Of a stretch of 64,000 nt of DNA, positions 53,848 through 64,000 are shown piece by piece. This DNA is from Saussurea involucrata (taxonomy: Eukaryota > Streptophyta > Magnoliopsida > Asterales > Asteraceae). The position numbers and the translations under genes were made by a program. The notes beneath the pieces were generated by a model. It saw nothing but the letters and a program-made list of their open reading frames with translations. It did no database searches and was not told the origin of the DNA. Position 1 is the first letter of the stretch, and every line of letters starts with the position of its first letter. The stretch is from positions 90,839,484-90,903,483 of the forward strand of contig CM066313.1 of NCBI GenBank assembly GCA_033807775.1, in the 5' to 3' direction.

Positions 53848-56111
53848 TTACTTTTGCGGCTTCAGAGTGGATTTATAGCAATCACGAGCGACTTTCGGCT
53901 CACTTTTTATCTCCTGGATTCCCCACGTCGTAGGGAACTTCAGAGTCTGATGATACGTCGAGGGAACGGCCTTCATCTCATGGATCCATGGTCGGCCTAA
54001 GATGATGTTATAGGCCGACGCACAGTCGATGACGCTGAACTTGGTCTGCTTGTTGATTCCTTCGGCGTAGACTGGCAAGACGATATCTCCATAGGTGCTC
54101 GTCGCTTCTCCATTGAAACCGACCAAAGTTGTCGAACGTCGGGTGATTTCCGAGCGATCGATTCCCATGGCCTTGATGGTGTCAAAGAAGATGACGTTCG
54201 CTGAACTGCCCCCATCGATCAAGACTCGTCGAGTTAAACAATTACTAATCGTGAGTTGAATGATCAACCCGTCATGATGTTTCTGGTACGAGTCGCCGAG
54301 GTCATCTTGGTCGAATACGATCTTCATAGCTTCCAACTCCAGATCTCCTTTAGGCCTTGATGAACGCGGGACAGGCCGATCGTCAGGTGCTTGACTGGCG
54401 TGACGTTTGGCTGCGGAGTACGTCAGACCACATACGTCGGAACCACCGGTGATACAATTGACGACTTTCACATGCTTGGGGGTTGACGGTCGAACGTCGT
54501 TAGCTGGGGTAACGACGTCGTCGATGATGTCTTTTAAATTGCCCTTCAGGACGTGATATGTCAGCTCTTTTTTGAGAGCTATGCAATCATCTGTCGCGTG
54601 ACCATGGTCGACATGAAAGTCGCACCATTTAGATTTATCTTTCTTAGCGTCGTCCTGATCGGACTTCTTTGGCCATCGAATAGTCGCCTGGGTGGTCTTC
54701 AGAGCTTCGACCAAATCTTTAGTGGATCCTTTGAATCCATAAGAAGATATCTTAGGGTACTGAGGAAACTTGGTCGCGGTCTTAGCCTCTGCTTCGTCTT
54801 GAATCGGAGGTTCGAGATCTGGCGCGCGGGCTCTGTTTTGGAAATTGCTTTTGTCTTGAACTCGAGCTTTTTCACACCTAACGACCTTTTGTCGTCGGTA
54901 TGCTTGTGACGAAAGGCAGCGTCGTCCTCTACTCTCATGTATGCTAGGGTTCGAGCTCGGACGTCTTCGAAATTCTCTGGAGGATACTTGGTCAGGTCAT
55001 TGTATAACCCTGAGCTGTCGTCCAGACCACGCTTATAAGCTTCAATTGCAGTCTTGACGTCACAATTGCGAATGCTGATCATCTCCGCATTGAATTGATT
55101 GAAATAACTGCGGATAGACTCGCTGGTCTTCTGCACGACGTAATACAGGTCACTGGTCTGCTTCTCCATCTTGCGACTGCTGGCGAATTGCTGGGAGAAT
55201 TGGTTGACCAATTCAGCGAACGACCCGATGGACTTGGGTTTGAGATTGATCAACCATTGGAGAGCAGGACCGGTGAGAGTCGCACCGAAGCTTTTGCACA
55301 TACAGACCTCCTGATACATGTGTGGGATCGAGATCGTCCACATGAGCTGCTTATACTGCGCGACGTGCTCTGTTGGATCGGTCACTCCCGAATACTTGGG
55401 CGTAAAGGCGGGGACGTTGTACTTCTTTGGGACCTCGACAGTTGCGATCTCATCGATGAAGGGTGACGCCTGAAATCCTGATCGAGGTTCGACATCAACG
55501 GGCACGGCTGCCCCAGGTAGCTTGGCGAGCAAAGATAGGACGCGCTCGTTCTGATCTTCTAGCATTTTCAATTGCTGGGCGACGGGGTCATTGGGGTCGA
55601 GATTTGGCCCTGCTTGTGGATTGATTCCTGAACTGGTGCCATTGCCATGTGACGAGCCATTGACGTCTCCGTTGAAAGGAACAAAATACGGCTGCGACCC
55701 ATTCTGAAATGGCTGCGATCCATTCTGAAATGACTGCGATCCATTTTGAAACGGCTGCGACCCATTCTGAAACGGCTGCGACCCATTCTGAAATGGCTGC
55801 GACCCATTCTGAAATGGCTGCGATCCATTCTGCATGGGTGGTGGCCTTATGTGTTGAGGAGGAACCGTCCCGAACTGGGGATTTGGATTGAACGGTCCCG
55901 GCTGCTGGTTCTGCATGAACGGACCTGGATGCTGATTCTGAGCGAACGGACCTGATCCTGGACCTGGATTATGCGTGAATGGTCGAGGACCATTCTGACC
56001 GAACGATCCTTGGCCTGGATTCTGAACGAATGGCCTAGGACCATTTTGAGGTCCAAAGGAATTCCTTAGTCGTGCGATCTCCTCAGCTGCTCTACGGCTT
56101 TGCTCCGCCAT
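53848..56111 (-). pseudogene. Inner Tat Gag-protease, one frameshift
   Basis: Starts MAEQSRRAAEE at 56111. The N-terminus is a proline/glutamine-rich region with seven NGSQPFQ repeats (55691-55837). The gag domain covers about 55450-54950 (FTPKYSGVTDPTEHVAQYKQ, GPALQWLINLKPKSI, QQFASSRKMEKQTSDL, YKRGLDDSSGLY). A 1-base loss near 54790 shifts the frame (the outer copy is continuous here). The second frame (54714-53848) has a CCHC-like segment CDFHVDHGHATDDC and the Tat-type protease RRVLIDGGSSANVIF with LGRPWIHEM, ending TLKPQK before a TAA. Gag would package RNA; the protease has the DGGS motif usual in this lineage. Confidence 0.85.
55691..55837 (-). repeat. 21-bp tandem repeat in inner gag, 7 units
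   Basis: Units of about GCTGCGACCCATTCTGAAATG (plus strand), each encoding NGSQPFQ on the minus strand. The outer gag has only two or three comparable units (about 59459-59521). Confidence 0.93.
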
Positions 56112-56291
56112 GGCGTTGATTTGATTTGAGCGACTTCAAGCTCCTGGTACATCTGGGCAATGGCATGCTGCTGATTTCCAGGGGCTGCCATTTTCCTAAA
56201 ACAGAGAACAAAAAAAACTCCAAGAAACCGTTAGTAAGACGCACGTTTGCCGAAGATTTTCTCTAGATGGGGTCCACGGATGGCGCCAAAC

Positions 56292-57209
56292 TGTTAATGC
56301 CAAAAATCGCACCAAAGGGACAACTTAAGGTCGATGTGGACTTTAACAACTAAAGAAAGGAATCGTTCGACAAAGGCGTGCGACAAAGACAAAAATGTAA
56401 ATGAGACAGAGGATTTGATGACGCAGGAAAAACCTCAAACGAGGAAAAAACCTGCGGACGACAATGGATGTCGTCGCTGCACTATGGTCGCCAATCAGGG
56501 GCGATGTCCTTGGTGTTCTGGGTGTCGATCTTACAGAGATTACAATACAAATGAAGGGAAAGACTTCGAAATGTAAAGTACAAGTGTTTGAAATGTAAAA
56601 ACAGTGTGCGTTGTGTGTGAAAACAATGTGTGAATTGTTGGTCGAGAGTGAAAGTCGTGCGTCGAGAGTGATCTTCTATGAATGATCTCTTTGCTTCGAA
56701 TGAATATTCTTCGAGTGTTTGCGTTTGCTTCTGTTGTTCGATGTTCGGTCCTCTTGTTTTATCTCTCTTCCTCTATTATTCGATGTCCTGAAACTGAGGA
56801 TTGAACTTGGGATTTACAGTCTTCGGATGATTTTAATTGAATCATTAAGATCTTTGATGATTGTCGTAACGGTCGTCGTCTTCAATGTGGGATTAGATGC
56901 TCATAACTGATTTCGTCGGTTATAGCCGTTGTCCATTAATGACTTTGACTCATGCATTAATCACTGAACAAATAAAACAGTCGTATAACGCGTTAGTCGG
57001 CCGAGGTCGCATGATTCTACGCGACGGTCGTGCGGAACGGGCGACGTAGAGGTCGAGTGTCGTGAGGAACTCTCGACTTACCTTTTAGGAGGGACGACGG
57101 AGGGTTTTTGGGTCTTCGTCGGGGCCTTATCTTAATACAGGATATAGTTCATAACATGTGTCTTACCTTTTCTGGTCGTGGTCGAGACCTGTGAAATTTT
57201 GCCCAAACA
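56292..57209 (-). repeat. LTR C, 5' LTR of the inner Tat element
   Basis: 918 bp, ends as LTR B. On the gag side it is followed by the PBS complement TGGCGCCAAAC (56281-56291). The TSD AAGAC follows at 57210. Confidence 0.93.
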
Positions 57210-57312
57210 AAGACATACCTTTTCTGATGTGTAGCATCCCAGCTATGTGGGATGTCTTGGTTATTGATACCTGCGCTGGGGTTTTTGAGTGTCTTGAAAC
57301 ACTCGACACTCG

Positions 57313-57644
57313 TCAGAGGATTACTTGGAGGACTTTGAATTTTTCGATTTTCAAAAATTTTCGGTATACCATACCATATTGCCCCCCTGTGGCGACTTTA
57401 AGACGATACGCGAAATCTAGGATATGTCGTCGTGAGTTGCCACAGTAGACACGTTGTCCTGTTCGCGCGACCAGGCAAAAACAATCGACATGTTCCTGTA
57501 AACAAGATATTAGTTTGTCTTTAAGGTAGAGATCGAGAGACGAACCTGTCGAGACTTTCCGGTCGTGCTTGCTTTGATCTAGGATGTCTTTGTCGACCTG
57601 TAACTGCAAGATGACCTACTTTCGCGGTTTCAGGGTGGTCTTAT
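57313..57644 (-). pseudogene. Outer Tat post-protease remnant
   Basis: Minus strand: KVSTGSSLDLYLKDKLISCLQEHVDCFCLVARTGQ; the segment LKDKLISCLQEHVD lines up with LKDKLMPFLQEYAD of the inner element (pre-RT linker). No RT follows. Confidence 0.5.
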
Positions 57645-59819
57645 AGCAGTCACGGACGACTTTCGGCTCACTTTTGATCTCTTGGATTCCCCACGGCGTA
57701 GGGAACTTCATGGTCTGATGGTACGTCGAGGGGACTGTTTCATTTCATGGATCCATGGTCGATCTAAAATGACGTTATAGGCCGACGAACAATCAATGAC
57801 GCTGAACTTGGTCTGCTTATTGATTCCTCCAGCATAGACAGGCAAGACGATCTCTCCAAAGGTACTTGTTGCTTCTCCACTAAAACCGACCAAGGTTGTC
57901 GAACGTCGGGTGATTTTCGATCGATCGATTCCCATGGCCTTGATGGTGTCAAGGAAAATGACGTTCGTTGAACTGCCTCCATCGACCAAGACTCTTCAGG
58001 TTAAACAATTACCAATCGTGAGTTGAATGATCAACCCGTCATGATGCTTCTGATATGAATCAACGAGGTCGTCTTGGTCCAACACGACCTTCATAGCTTC
58101 CAACTCCAAATCTCCTTTGGGTCTTGATGAACGTGGGATAGGTCGATCGTCAGGTGTTTGGCTGGCGTGACATTTGGCTGCGGAATAGGTCAGACCGCAC
58201 ACGTCGGAACCACCAGTTATGCAATTGACGACCTTTGCATGTTCGGGGGTAGGCGGTCGAACGTCGTTACCTGGAGTAACGACGTCATCGATGATATTTT
58301 TGAGATTTCCTTTCGGGACATGATACGCTAGCTCCTTTTTGAGAGCTATTGAATCGTCTGTCGCATGACCATGGTCGACATGGAAGTCGCACCACTTCGA
58401 TTTATCTTTCTTGGCGTCATCTTGATCAGATTTCTTCGGCCAGCGGATGGTCGCCTGGGCGGTCTTCAGAGCTTCGATCAAGTCCTTAGTGGTCCCTTTG
58501 AATCCGTATGAGTATATCTTGGGGTACTGAGGAAATTTGGTCGCGGTCTTGGCTTTCACTTTTGTCTTGAATCGGACGTTCGAGATTTGGCGTACGGGTT
58601 CTACCTTGGAAATTGCCCTTGTCTTGAACTCTGGCTTCTTTACACCTAACGACTTCTTGTCGTCGGTATGCTTACGACGAAAGGCAGCATCGTCCTCTAC
58701 CCTCATATACGCTAGGGTTCGAGCTCGGACGTCTTCGAAATTTTCTGGAGGATATTTGGTCAGATCAGTGTATAAACCTAAACTGTCGTCCACACCACGT
58801 TTATAAGCTTCGATCGCGGTCTTGACATCACAGTTACGAACACTGATCATCTATGCATTGAAACTATTGAAATAGCTTCGAATAGACTCATTAGCTTTCT
58901 GTACGACATAATACAGGTCACTGGTTTGCTTCTCCATCTTGCGACTGCTGGCGAACTGCTGGGAGAATTGATTGACCAACTCAGCGAACGACCCGATGGA
59001 CTTGGGTTTGAGATTGATCAACCATTGGAGGGAAGGACCAGTGAGAGTCTCCCCAAAGCTCTTGCACATGCATACTTCTTGATACATGTGCGGGATCGAG
59101 ACCGTCCACATGAGCTGCTTATACTGCGCGATGTGCTTTGTTGGATCGGTCACCCCTGAATACTTGGGCGTAAAGGCGGGGATGTTGAATTTTTTCGGGA
59201 CGTCGACTGTCGCGATCTTGTTGATGAAAGGTGACGCCTGAAATCCTGAGCGAGGCTCGACGTCGACGGGCACGACTGCCCCGGGTAGCTTAGCGAGTAG
59301 GGACAGGACATACTAATTTTGATCTTCTAGCATCTTTAATCGCTGGGCGACGGGGTCGTTAGGATCGTGATTTGCACCTGCCAATGGATCAACTCCCGAA
59401 CTGGTGCCATTGCCGTACGGCGAGCCATTGGCGTCCCCGTTAAAAGGGACAAAATGCGGCTGCGGCCCATGCTGAAACGGCTGCGACCCATGCTGAAACG
59501 GCTGCGACCCATTCTGCATGGGTGGAGGCCTGATATACTGAGGAGGAATATGCCCAGACTGAGGATTCGGGTTGAACGATCCTGGATGTTGGTTCTGCGC
59601 GAACGAACCTGGCTGCTGATTATGCATGAATGTACCTGGTCCTGGATTACGGACGAACGGAGCCGAACCAGGGTTATGGAAGAACGGAGCGGATCCTGGA
59701 TTCTGACCGAACGATCATTGACCTGGGTTTTGGACGAATGGTCTTGGACCGTTCTGCGGTCCGAAGGGATTCCTCAGCCGGACGATTTCCTCAGCTGCTT
59801 TTCGACTCTACTCAGCCAT
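57645..59819 (-). pseudogene. Outer Tat Gag-protease, several stops
   Basis: The start ATG at 59819 (MAE) is followed immediately by TAG where the inner copy has CAG (Gln). Fragments in order: NGSQPFQHGSQPF (about 59500), the gag domain (59273-58851; KYSGVTDPTKHIAQYKQ, GPSLQWLINLKPKSI), an uninterrupted part 58850-57996 (CDFHVDHGHATDDS, where the last Cys has become Ser), a TGA near 57995 and the protease (57989-57708; VDGGSSTNVIF, RPWIHEM). It is continuous in frame where the inner copy is frameshifted, and broken where the inner copy is open. Confidence 0.82.
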
Positions 59820-60001
59820 GGCATTGATTTGATTTCGAGCAACTTCTAACTCCTGGTACATCTGGGCAATGACTTGCTCCGGATTTCTAGGGGCTGCCGT
59901 TTTCCTGAAACAGAAAATAGAGGAAACTACAAGAAACCGTTAGTAAAACGCACGTTTGTCGAAGATTTTCTCTAGATGGGGTCCCACGGATGGCGCCAAA
60001 C

Positions 60002-60807
60002 TGTTAATGCCAAAAATCGTCCAGAAGGATAACTTAAGGTTGATTGTGGAGCTTAACAACTAAAGAAAGAAATCGTTCGACAAAACAGTGCGTTAAAGAC
60101 AGAAAATATAAAAGAGACAAGAATTTTGGTGACGCGGGAAAAACCTCAACGAGAAAAAAACTCGCGGACGACTATGGGAGTCGTCGCTGCACTATGATCG
60201 CCAAACAGGGGCGATGTCCTTTGTTACTGGTGTCGATCGTACAGAGATTACAATACAAATGAAAGGAAATACTTTAAATGTAAAGTAACAAGTGTTTTGA
60301 ATGTAAAAACAACGTGCGTCGTATGTAAAAACTGCGTGTCGTGTGCGAATGTCGTGCGTCGAGAGCGAGTCTTCGAGAGAGAGTTCTTTGTTTTGTGTGT
60401 TCTTGAGTACGCAGTGTGTAGTTCCAGAATTCGATGATGTGCCAATGATGACTTTGTCTTCATATTTATAGTCTTTGAATGCATTTAATGTCTCCATGAA
60501 TTCTTCTAATAACGGTCGCAACGGTTTCCGTAGTTTAATGCTCATAATTGCTCTGTCGATTTTCGTCCGTTGGCCATGAATGCTTTTTGACCTGCATTAA
60601 ATGAGGAAAACGTAACAGAAGAATCATACGTTAGTTGGTCGAGGTCGTGTGTTTCTACACGATGGTCGGGGTCAAGAGGTACGCTTGTCTTCCGGCTTTG
60701 TTCAAAGGTCAAAAATGCCTATGATTTGTCTTGTGTTTAGGGAGAAGTGTAATACATGTTCTTAATGCTTTGGTCGTGGTCGAGACTGGTGAAATTTTGC
60801 CCAAACA
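60002..60807 (-). repeat. LTR D, 5' LTR of the outer Tat element
   Basis: 806 bp, TGTTAATGCC...GCCCAAACA. On its left is the PBS complement GGCGCCAAAC. On its right it joins ATAACCGGG, which is base 5 onward of the chromovirus LTR, so no target duplication remains. Confidence 0.9.
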
Positions 60808-62309
60808 ATAACCGGGTTTGTTTTGTAAATAAATAAGAAAGTTTGTGTGTGTAGTGTGAAAAATTGAAAAGCTTGGTGGCTGTAGTGAGAAGCTGGAAAA
60901 TAGGGTTAAAACCCAAAAAACCCTCATTTCTCTCTTCATTCTTAGAAAGCGGTTGAGTACGTGTAACTGTGTGTGGAGCAACATTGCGACATTGGAGGAA
61001 GGGCTTGGGAGCTTTGGGAGTGAATCATCTTCATTCAAGGTAATTATCTCCTTCTTGATTCCTTTTATCTATTAGAGGGGTTGAGTATGGATTTTGTTGT
61101 TGAAACCTTGGTGCTGTTTTGGTCCATTTTCTTGAGAAGGAAGTGAAAAGTAGTCTCTGTGTGTGTTAACCTAGATTAATCAGGATGGGGAAACGAGTTG
61201 AGTTATTGGGTTAATCGATTGGAGCTTTCGAATTCAATTCTATTGTTTAAGTGAATAGCCTTGAGGAAATGCGGAAGCGGTCGAAATCCTAATGGCTGTC
61301 CAGAAGAAATTTCTCGGGAACCGCTGTTGTCTGGACTGTGTCCAGAAACCTTTGGGTACCGGAGATCGCCATTCGGGAAAGAATCCAGAAAACCCAAGAA
61401 TCCGGAAGAGAATCCGGAAGTAGCACCAGAATCCGGAAGAGAGTCCGGAAGTGAGAAATACCGGAATCCAGAAGGGGGAGTTCGGGAAACAGTTTCGGAA
61501 TCCGGATTCCCTATGTTCGGAACCCTGTTTTGTTATTTTAGAGAGGAATGCAGGGAAGGTCGGTATGCCATGTGAGTAGTTGAGTGACTTGTTTACTCTC
61601 GTGTGATTTGGGTGAAATGTAGGTGCGAGTAGAGCATAACGGTTTCAAGTGAGGACACTTAGCATGGATATCAGGTGAGTTTTTCTAAACCGAAGCTTGA
61701 TGATACTTGATTTGATTGCTTGTTCATTTATACATTGAACTGTGTGTTTGTACGTGGTTTCATTTTGTATGTTTAAAAAGGTGATATACTGATTGTTATG
61801 GGGAGTGTGTCCCATACGGAATAATAGATTAGATTCCGTCTAGTTTCTGGGGGCGGGTGTGTGCCCTAACACTATGTCACATGTGTGAACGTGACCAAGC
61901 GTGGAACATTGGTATACGTGTGTTTTGTCTTAACTGTCAAGGGTATAGTTGTTTACTACTTTCTGTGAACTCTTTTAAAATGTTATGTGTGTTGTGAATG
62001 TTGTTATTTGAGGGATCTCACTAGACCTTGTAGTCTAACCCTTGCTTTTCAAAACTGAAACCCTTTTCAGGTAAGCTGGATTTAGAGGGATCGGCTAAGA
62101 GAAAGGGGAAGATGTGAGCTGGAGCTTGCGTCTTGTGGAACTAGAAGACTATCCATTTATTTTCTTGAATAGAATTCTCAGCTGTAATTAGGGTTAATTC
62201 CACGAACCCAAGTTTTGAAATTTTGACATTGTTACTGTGTGGGCTAGTTTGGCAGTTTTGATTTAATTAATGGATTTATATTTTGGCTAGCTTGGTGTGG
62301 GTTGTTACA
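60808..62309 (+). repeat. 3' LTR of the chromovirus, first about four bases lost
   Basis: Matches the 5' LTR from ATAACCGGGTT on, lacks its TGTA start, and carries the hAT empty site GGGAGTGA at 61016-61023. Ends GTTGTTACA, followed by ATTC (62310-62313), the TSD. It has its own TCCGGA array (about 61320-61520). Confidence 0.92.
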
Positions 62310-62963
<654 letters not shown>

Positions 62964-63015
62964 TATATATATATATATATATATTTAATATATATATATA
63001 TATATATATAGATAA

Positions 63016-63368
63016 TAAATTGTAACCGCTAAATGTGTGTAACCCGTGTAACCCGTCGATTTCATAGGTTTTTTTGATGCATTTTTTTATGAAATTGTTT
63101 ATTTTGATGAAAGTAGTTCATATCATTCATTTTTTGATGAATTTTTTTATGAAATTTGTAGTTTCATAAGTGAAAACGAAAATATATGAAAAGTTTCATA
63201 AAAATGAAAAAAACCTATGAAACTACAAATTTCATAAAAAAATTCATCAAGAAATGAATGATATGAAACAATTTCATCAAAATAAACAATTCTATAAAAA
63301 AATTCATCAAAAAAACCTATGAAATCGACGGGTTACACGGGTTACACACATTTAGCGGTTACAATTTA
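63016..63368. mobile_element. Long near-palindromic MITE, 353 bp
   Basis: Starts TAAATTGTAACCGCTAAATG and ends with its reverse complement CATTTAGCGGTTACAATTTA; the arms (about 165 bp) pair almost throughout, with ATTTCATAGGTTTTTTTGATG and TTTTATGAAATT internal repeats. No ORF. AT-rich flanks. Confidence 0.85.
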
Positions 63369-63373
63369 GTAGG

Positions 63374-63374
63374 A

Positions 63375-63416
<42 letters not shown>
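63374..63416. repeat. (CT)n-(TA)n microsatellite
   Basis: About nine CT units followed by about ten TA units, directly next to the LTR start at 63417. Confidence 0.9.
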
Positions 63417-64000
63417 TGTAATAACTGTGTTCTTAATTGAATAAATAAAAGTTTTGTGGTGCAATTGGGAAAAAGAGAAAGTTTAGTGTGCATATGTTAA
63501 AGTATAAATTAGGTGAGAAACCCTAGCAAATCCCATTTTTTTCTCTAGGAAGCTGTGTGTGCGGCTAAGGTGTAAATGGGTGTGCGGAAGCAAGAATCAA
63601 TCTGTCCAAAGTTCTTCAAATTGGGAATGTGGAATTATCTTATAAGGTAAGCTAATCTCTTGTGCTTTATGATTTAAATTTAGAGTCTAGAAGATTGGAG
63701 TTTTGCTATCATTTGGTGAGAAAGAAATAAGAGACTCTGTGGGTGTTCTCCTCCTGGGTGGATTGAAATTGATTGAAATTGATGGATTAGGTAATAAGAT
63801 AATCGCTAATAACACTCCCCTATGCTTATGTTTAACATCGAAAAGATTTATGCATAAAAAGAAGTCGGGTTAAGTCGAAATCATTTCAAAGTCCGTGGTT
63901 CCGGTATTGTTTTATATTTGGGTTTCGGTATTTTGTTTACAATTAGTGGATCCGGAACCAAGACTCCGGAAGTTATAAAAAAGGGAATTGTTCCGGAATG
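63417..64000 (+). mobile_element. Start of another chromovirus-like LTR, cut by the window end
   Basis: Begins TGTAATAACTGTG, like the TGTAATAACCGGG and TGTAATGACCC starts of the other two families. It shares the plan AAACCCTAG..., a donor-like ATAAG|GTAAGC at 63647 and the onset of TCCGGA motifs (63950-64000). The downstream part is outside the window, so the identity as LTR rests on these similarities. Confidence 0.65.

Larger units (their letters stand above)
50918..57209 (-). mobile_element. Tat-lineage element (inner), minus strand, 6.3 kb, non-autonomous
   Basis: LTR B (50918-51834) and LTR C (56292-57209) share the TGTTAATGCC...GCCCAAACA ends, and an exact AAGAC duplication flanks the element (50913-50917; 57210-57214). 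In minus orientation: LTR C, PBS (about 56274-56291), gag-protease (56111-53848), a pre-RT remnant (53777-53571), non-coding repeats, an opposite-strand accessory ORF (52040-52969), a PPT-like tract (51835-51852) and LTR B. RT, RNase H and integrase are missing. It is a clean insertion into the outer Tat. Confidence 0.93.
46535..60807 (-). mobile_element. Tat-lineage Ty3/gypsy composite (outer), minus strand, with truncated tandem copy
   Basis: In minus orientation: 5' LTR D (60002-60807), PBS TTTGGCGCCATCCGTGGG (about 59984-60001), gag-protease relic (57645-59819), opposite-strand accessory ORF (48006-50255), PPT-like CAAATTTTGGGGGCAAAC (47439-47456), 3' LTR A (46651-47438), and then, past LTR A, about 115 bp of PBS and leader belonging to a second copy (46535-46650). 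No target duplication is present: the left end joins integrase, the right end joins base 4-5 of the chromovirus 3' LTR. Polymerase domains are absent. A second Tat element is inserted at 50918-57209. Confidence 0.87.
25294..62309 (+). mobile_element. Ty3/gypsy chromovirus (Tekay/Del-like), about 9 kb of own sequence, filled by nested insertions
   Basis: The 5' LTR starts TGTAATAACCGGG at 25294 and the 3' LTR ends GTTGTTACA at 62309. ATTC flanks both outer ends (25290-25293; 62310-62313), so the two LTRs belong to one insertion. Own segments are the 5' LTR, gag, protease-RT-RNase H-integrase (28029-31798), the rest of integrase (45959-about 46535) and the 3' LTR. The coding part has many stops and frameshifts. 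The LTRs differ at many sites, so this is the oldest layer of the nest. The lineage is inferred from the RT/integrase style; its own chromodomain is deleted. Confidence 0.88.

Overview
The window is eukaryotic plant DNA, most likely from a composite-family (Asteraceae) species. The clues are one intron-rich plant housekeeping gene, plant-type LTR retrotransposons with tRNA-iMet-like primer sites, hAT/Stowaway/MITE elements, and retrotransposon ORFs of a kind I associate with Asteraceae genomes (the gag plus long 3' ORF copia element, and the Tat-type gag with proline/glutamine-rich repeats). The family is an inference from remembered protein similarity. No rRNA, tRNA, CRISPR or bacterial feature was seen.

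Layout. (1) 1-3894 is the 3' part of a Ty1/copia element of TNT1-94/Tork type with its 3' LTR. (2) 3929-4849 is a small TIR element carrying a hairpin MITE. (3) 5014-13241 holds nine exons of the AP-4 adaptor complex epsilon subunit gene; its N-terminal exons lie left of the window, beyond the copia element. Its largest intron (6480-11766) holds a TIR element (6681-11682) that was itself hit by a 4.0-kb hAT transposon (6820-10842, 8-bp TSD). (4) 13935-14174 is a Stowaway-like MITE. (5) 14737-22548 is a complete, very young copia-type element: its 762-bp LTRs differ at one site that I found, and it has a 5-bp TSD. It encodes an intact 894-aa Gag and an intact 943-aa extra ORF but has lost integrase, RT and RNase H. 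A 10-bp motif (TTA-N-TACTGC) is amplified in its LTRs, in gag and in the spacer that replaces pol. (6) 22549-25293 is AT-rich intergenic DNA.

(7) 25294-62309 is one old Ty3/gypsy chromovirus (Tekay-like) bounded by matching ATTC flanks and filled with later insertions: a hAT-type non-autonomous element in its 5' LTR (empty site preserved in the 3' LTR); a LTR-internal-LTR-internal-LTR array of a non-coding LARD-type element in its integrase (31799-45958), with a middle LTR that looks chimeric; and a Tat-lineage composite (about 46535-60807), itself invaded by a second Tat element (50918-57209, TSD AAGAC). Both Tat copies keep gag-protease on the minus strand and a spliced, opposite-strand accessory ORF, but lack the polymerase core. 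(8) 62310-64000 holds AT microsatellites, two long hairpin MITEs and the beginning of another chromovirus-like LTR at 63417.

How the parts work together: the only host gene visible is AP4E. Almost everything else is mobile DNA, and several elements (the young copia, the LARD array, both Tat copies) are non-autonomous and would need enzymes supplied in trans. All comparisons here were made by eye; no alignment or database search was run.
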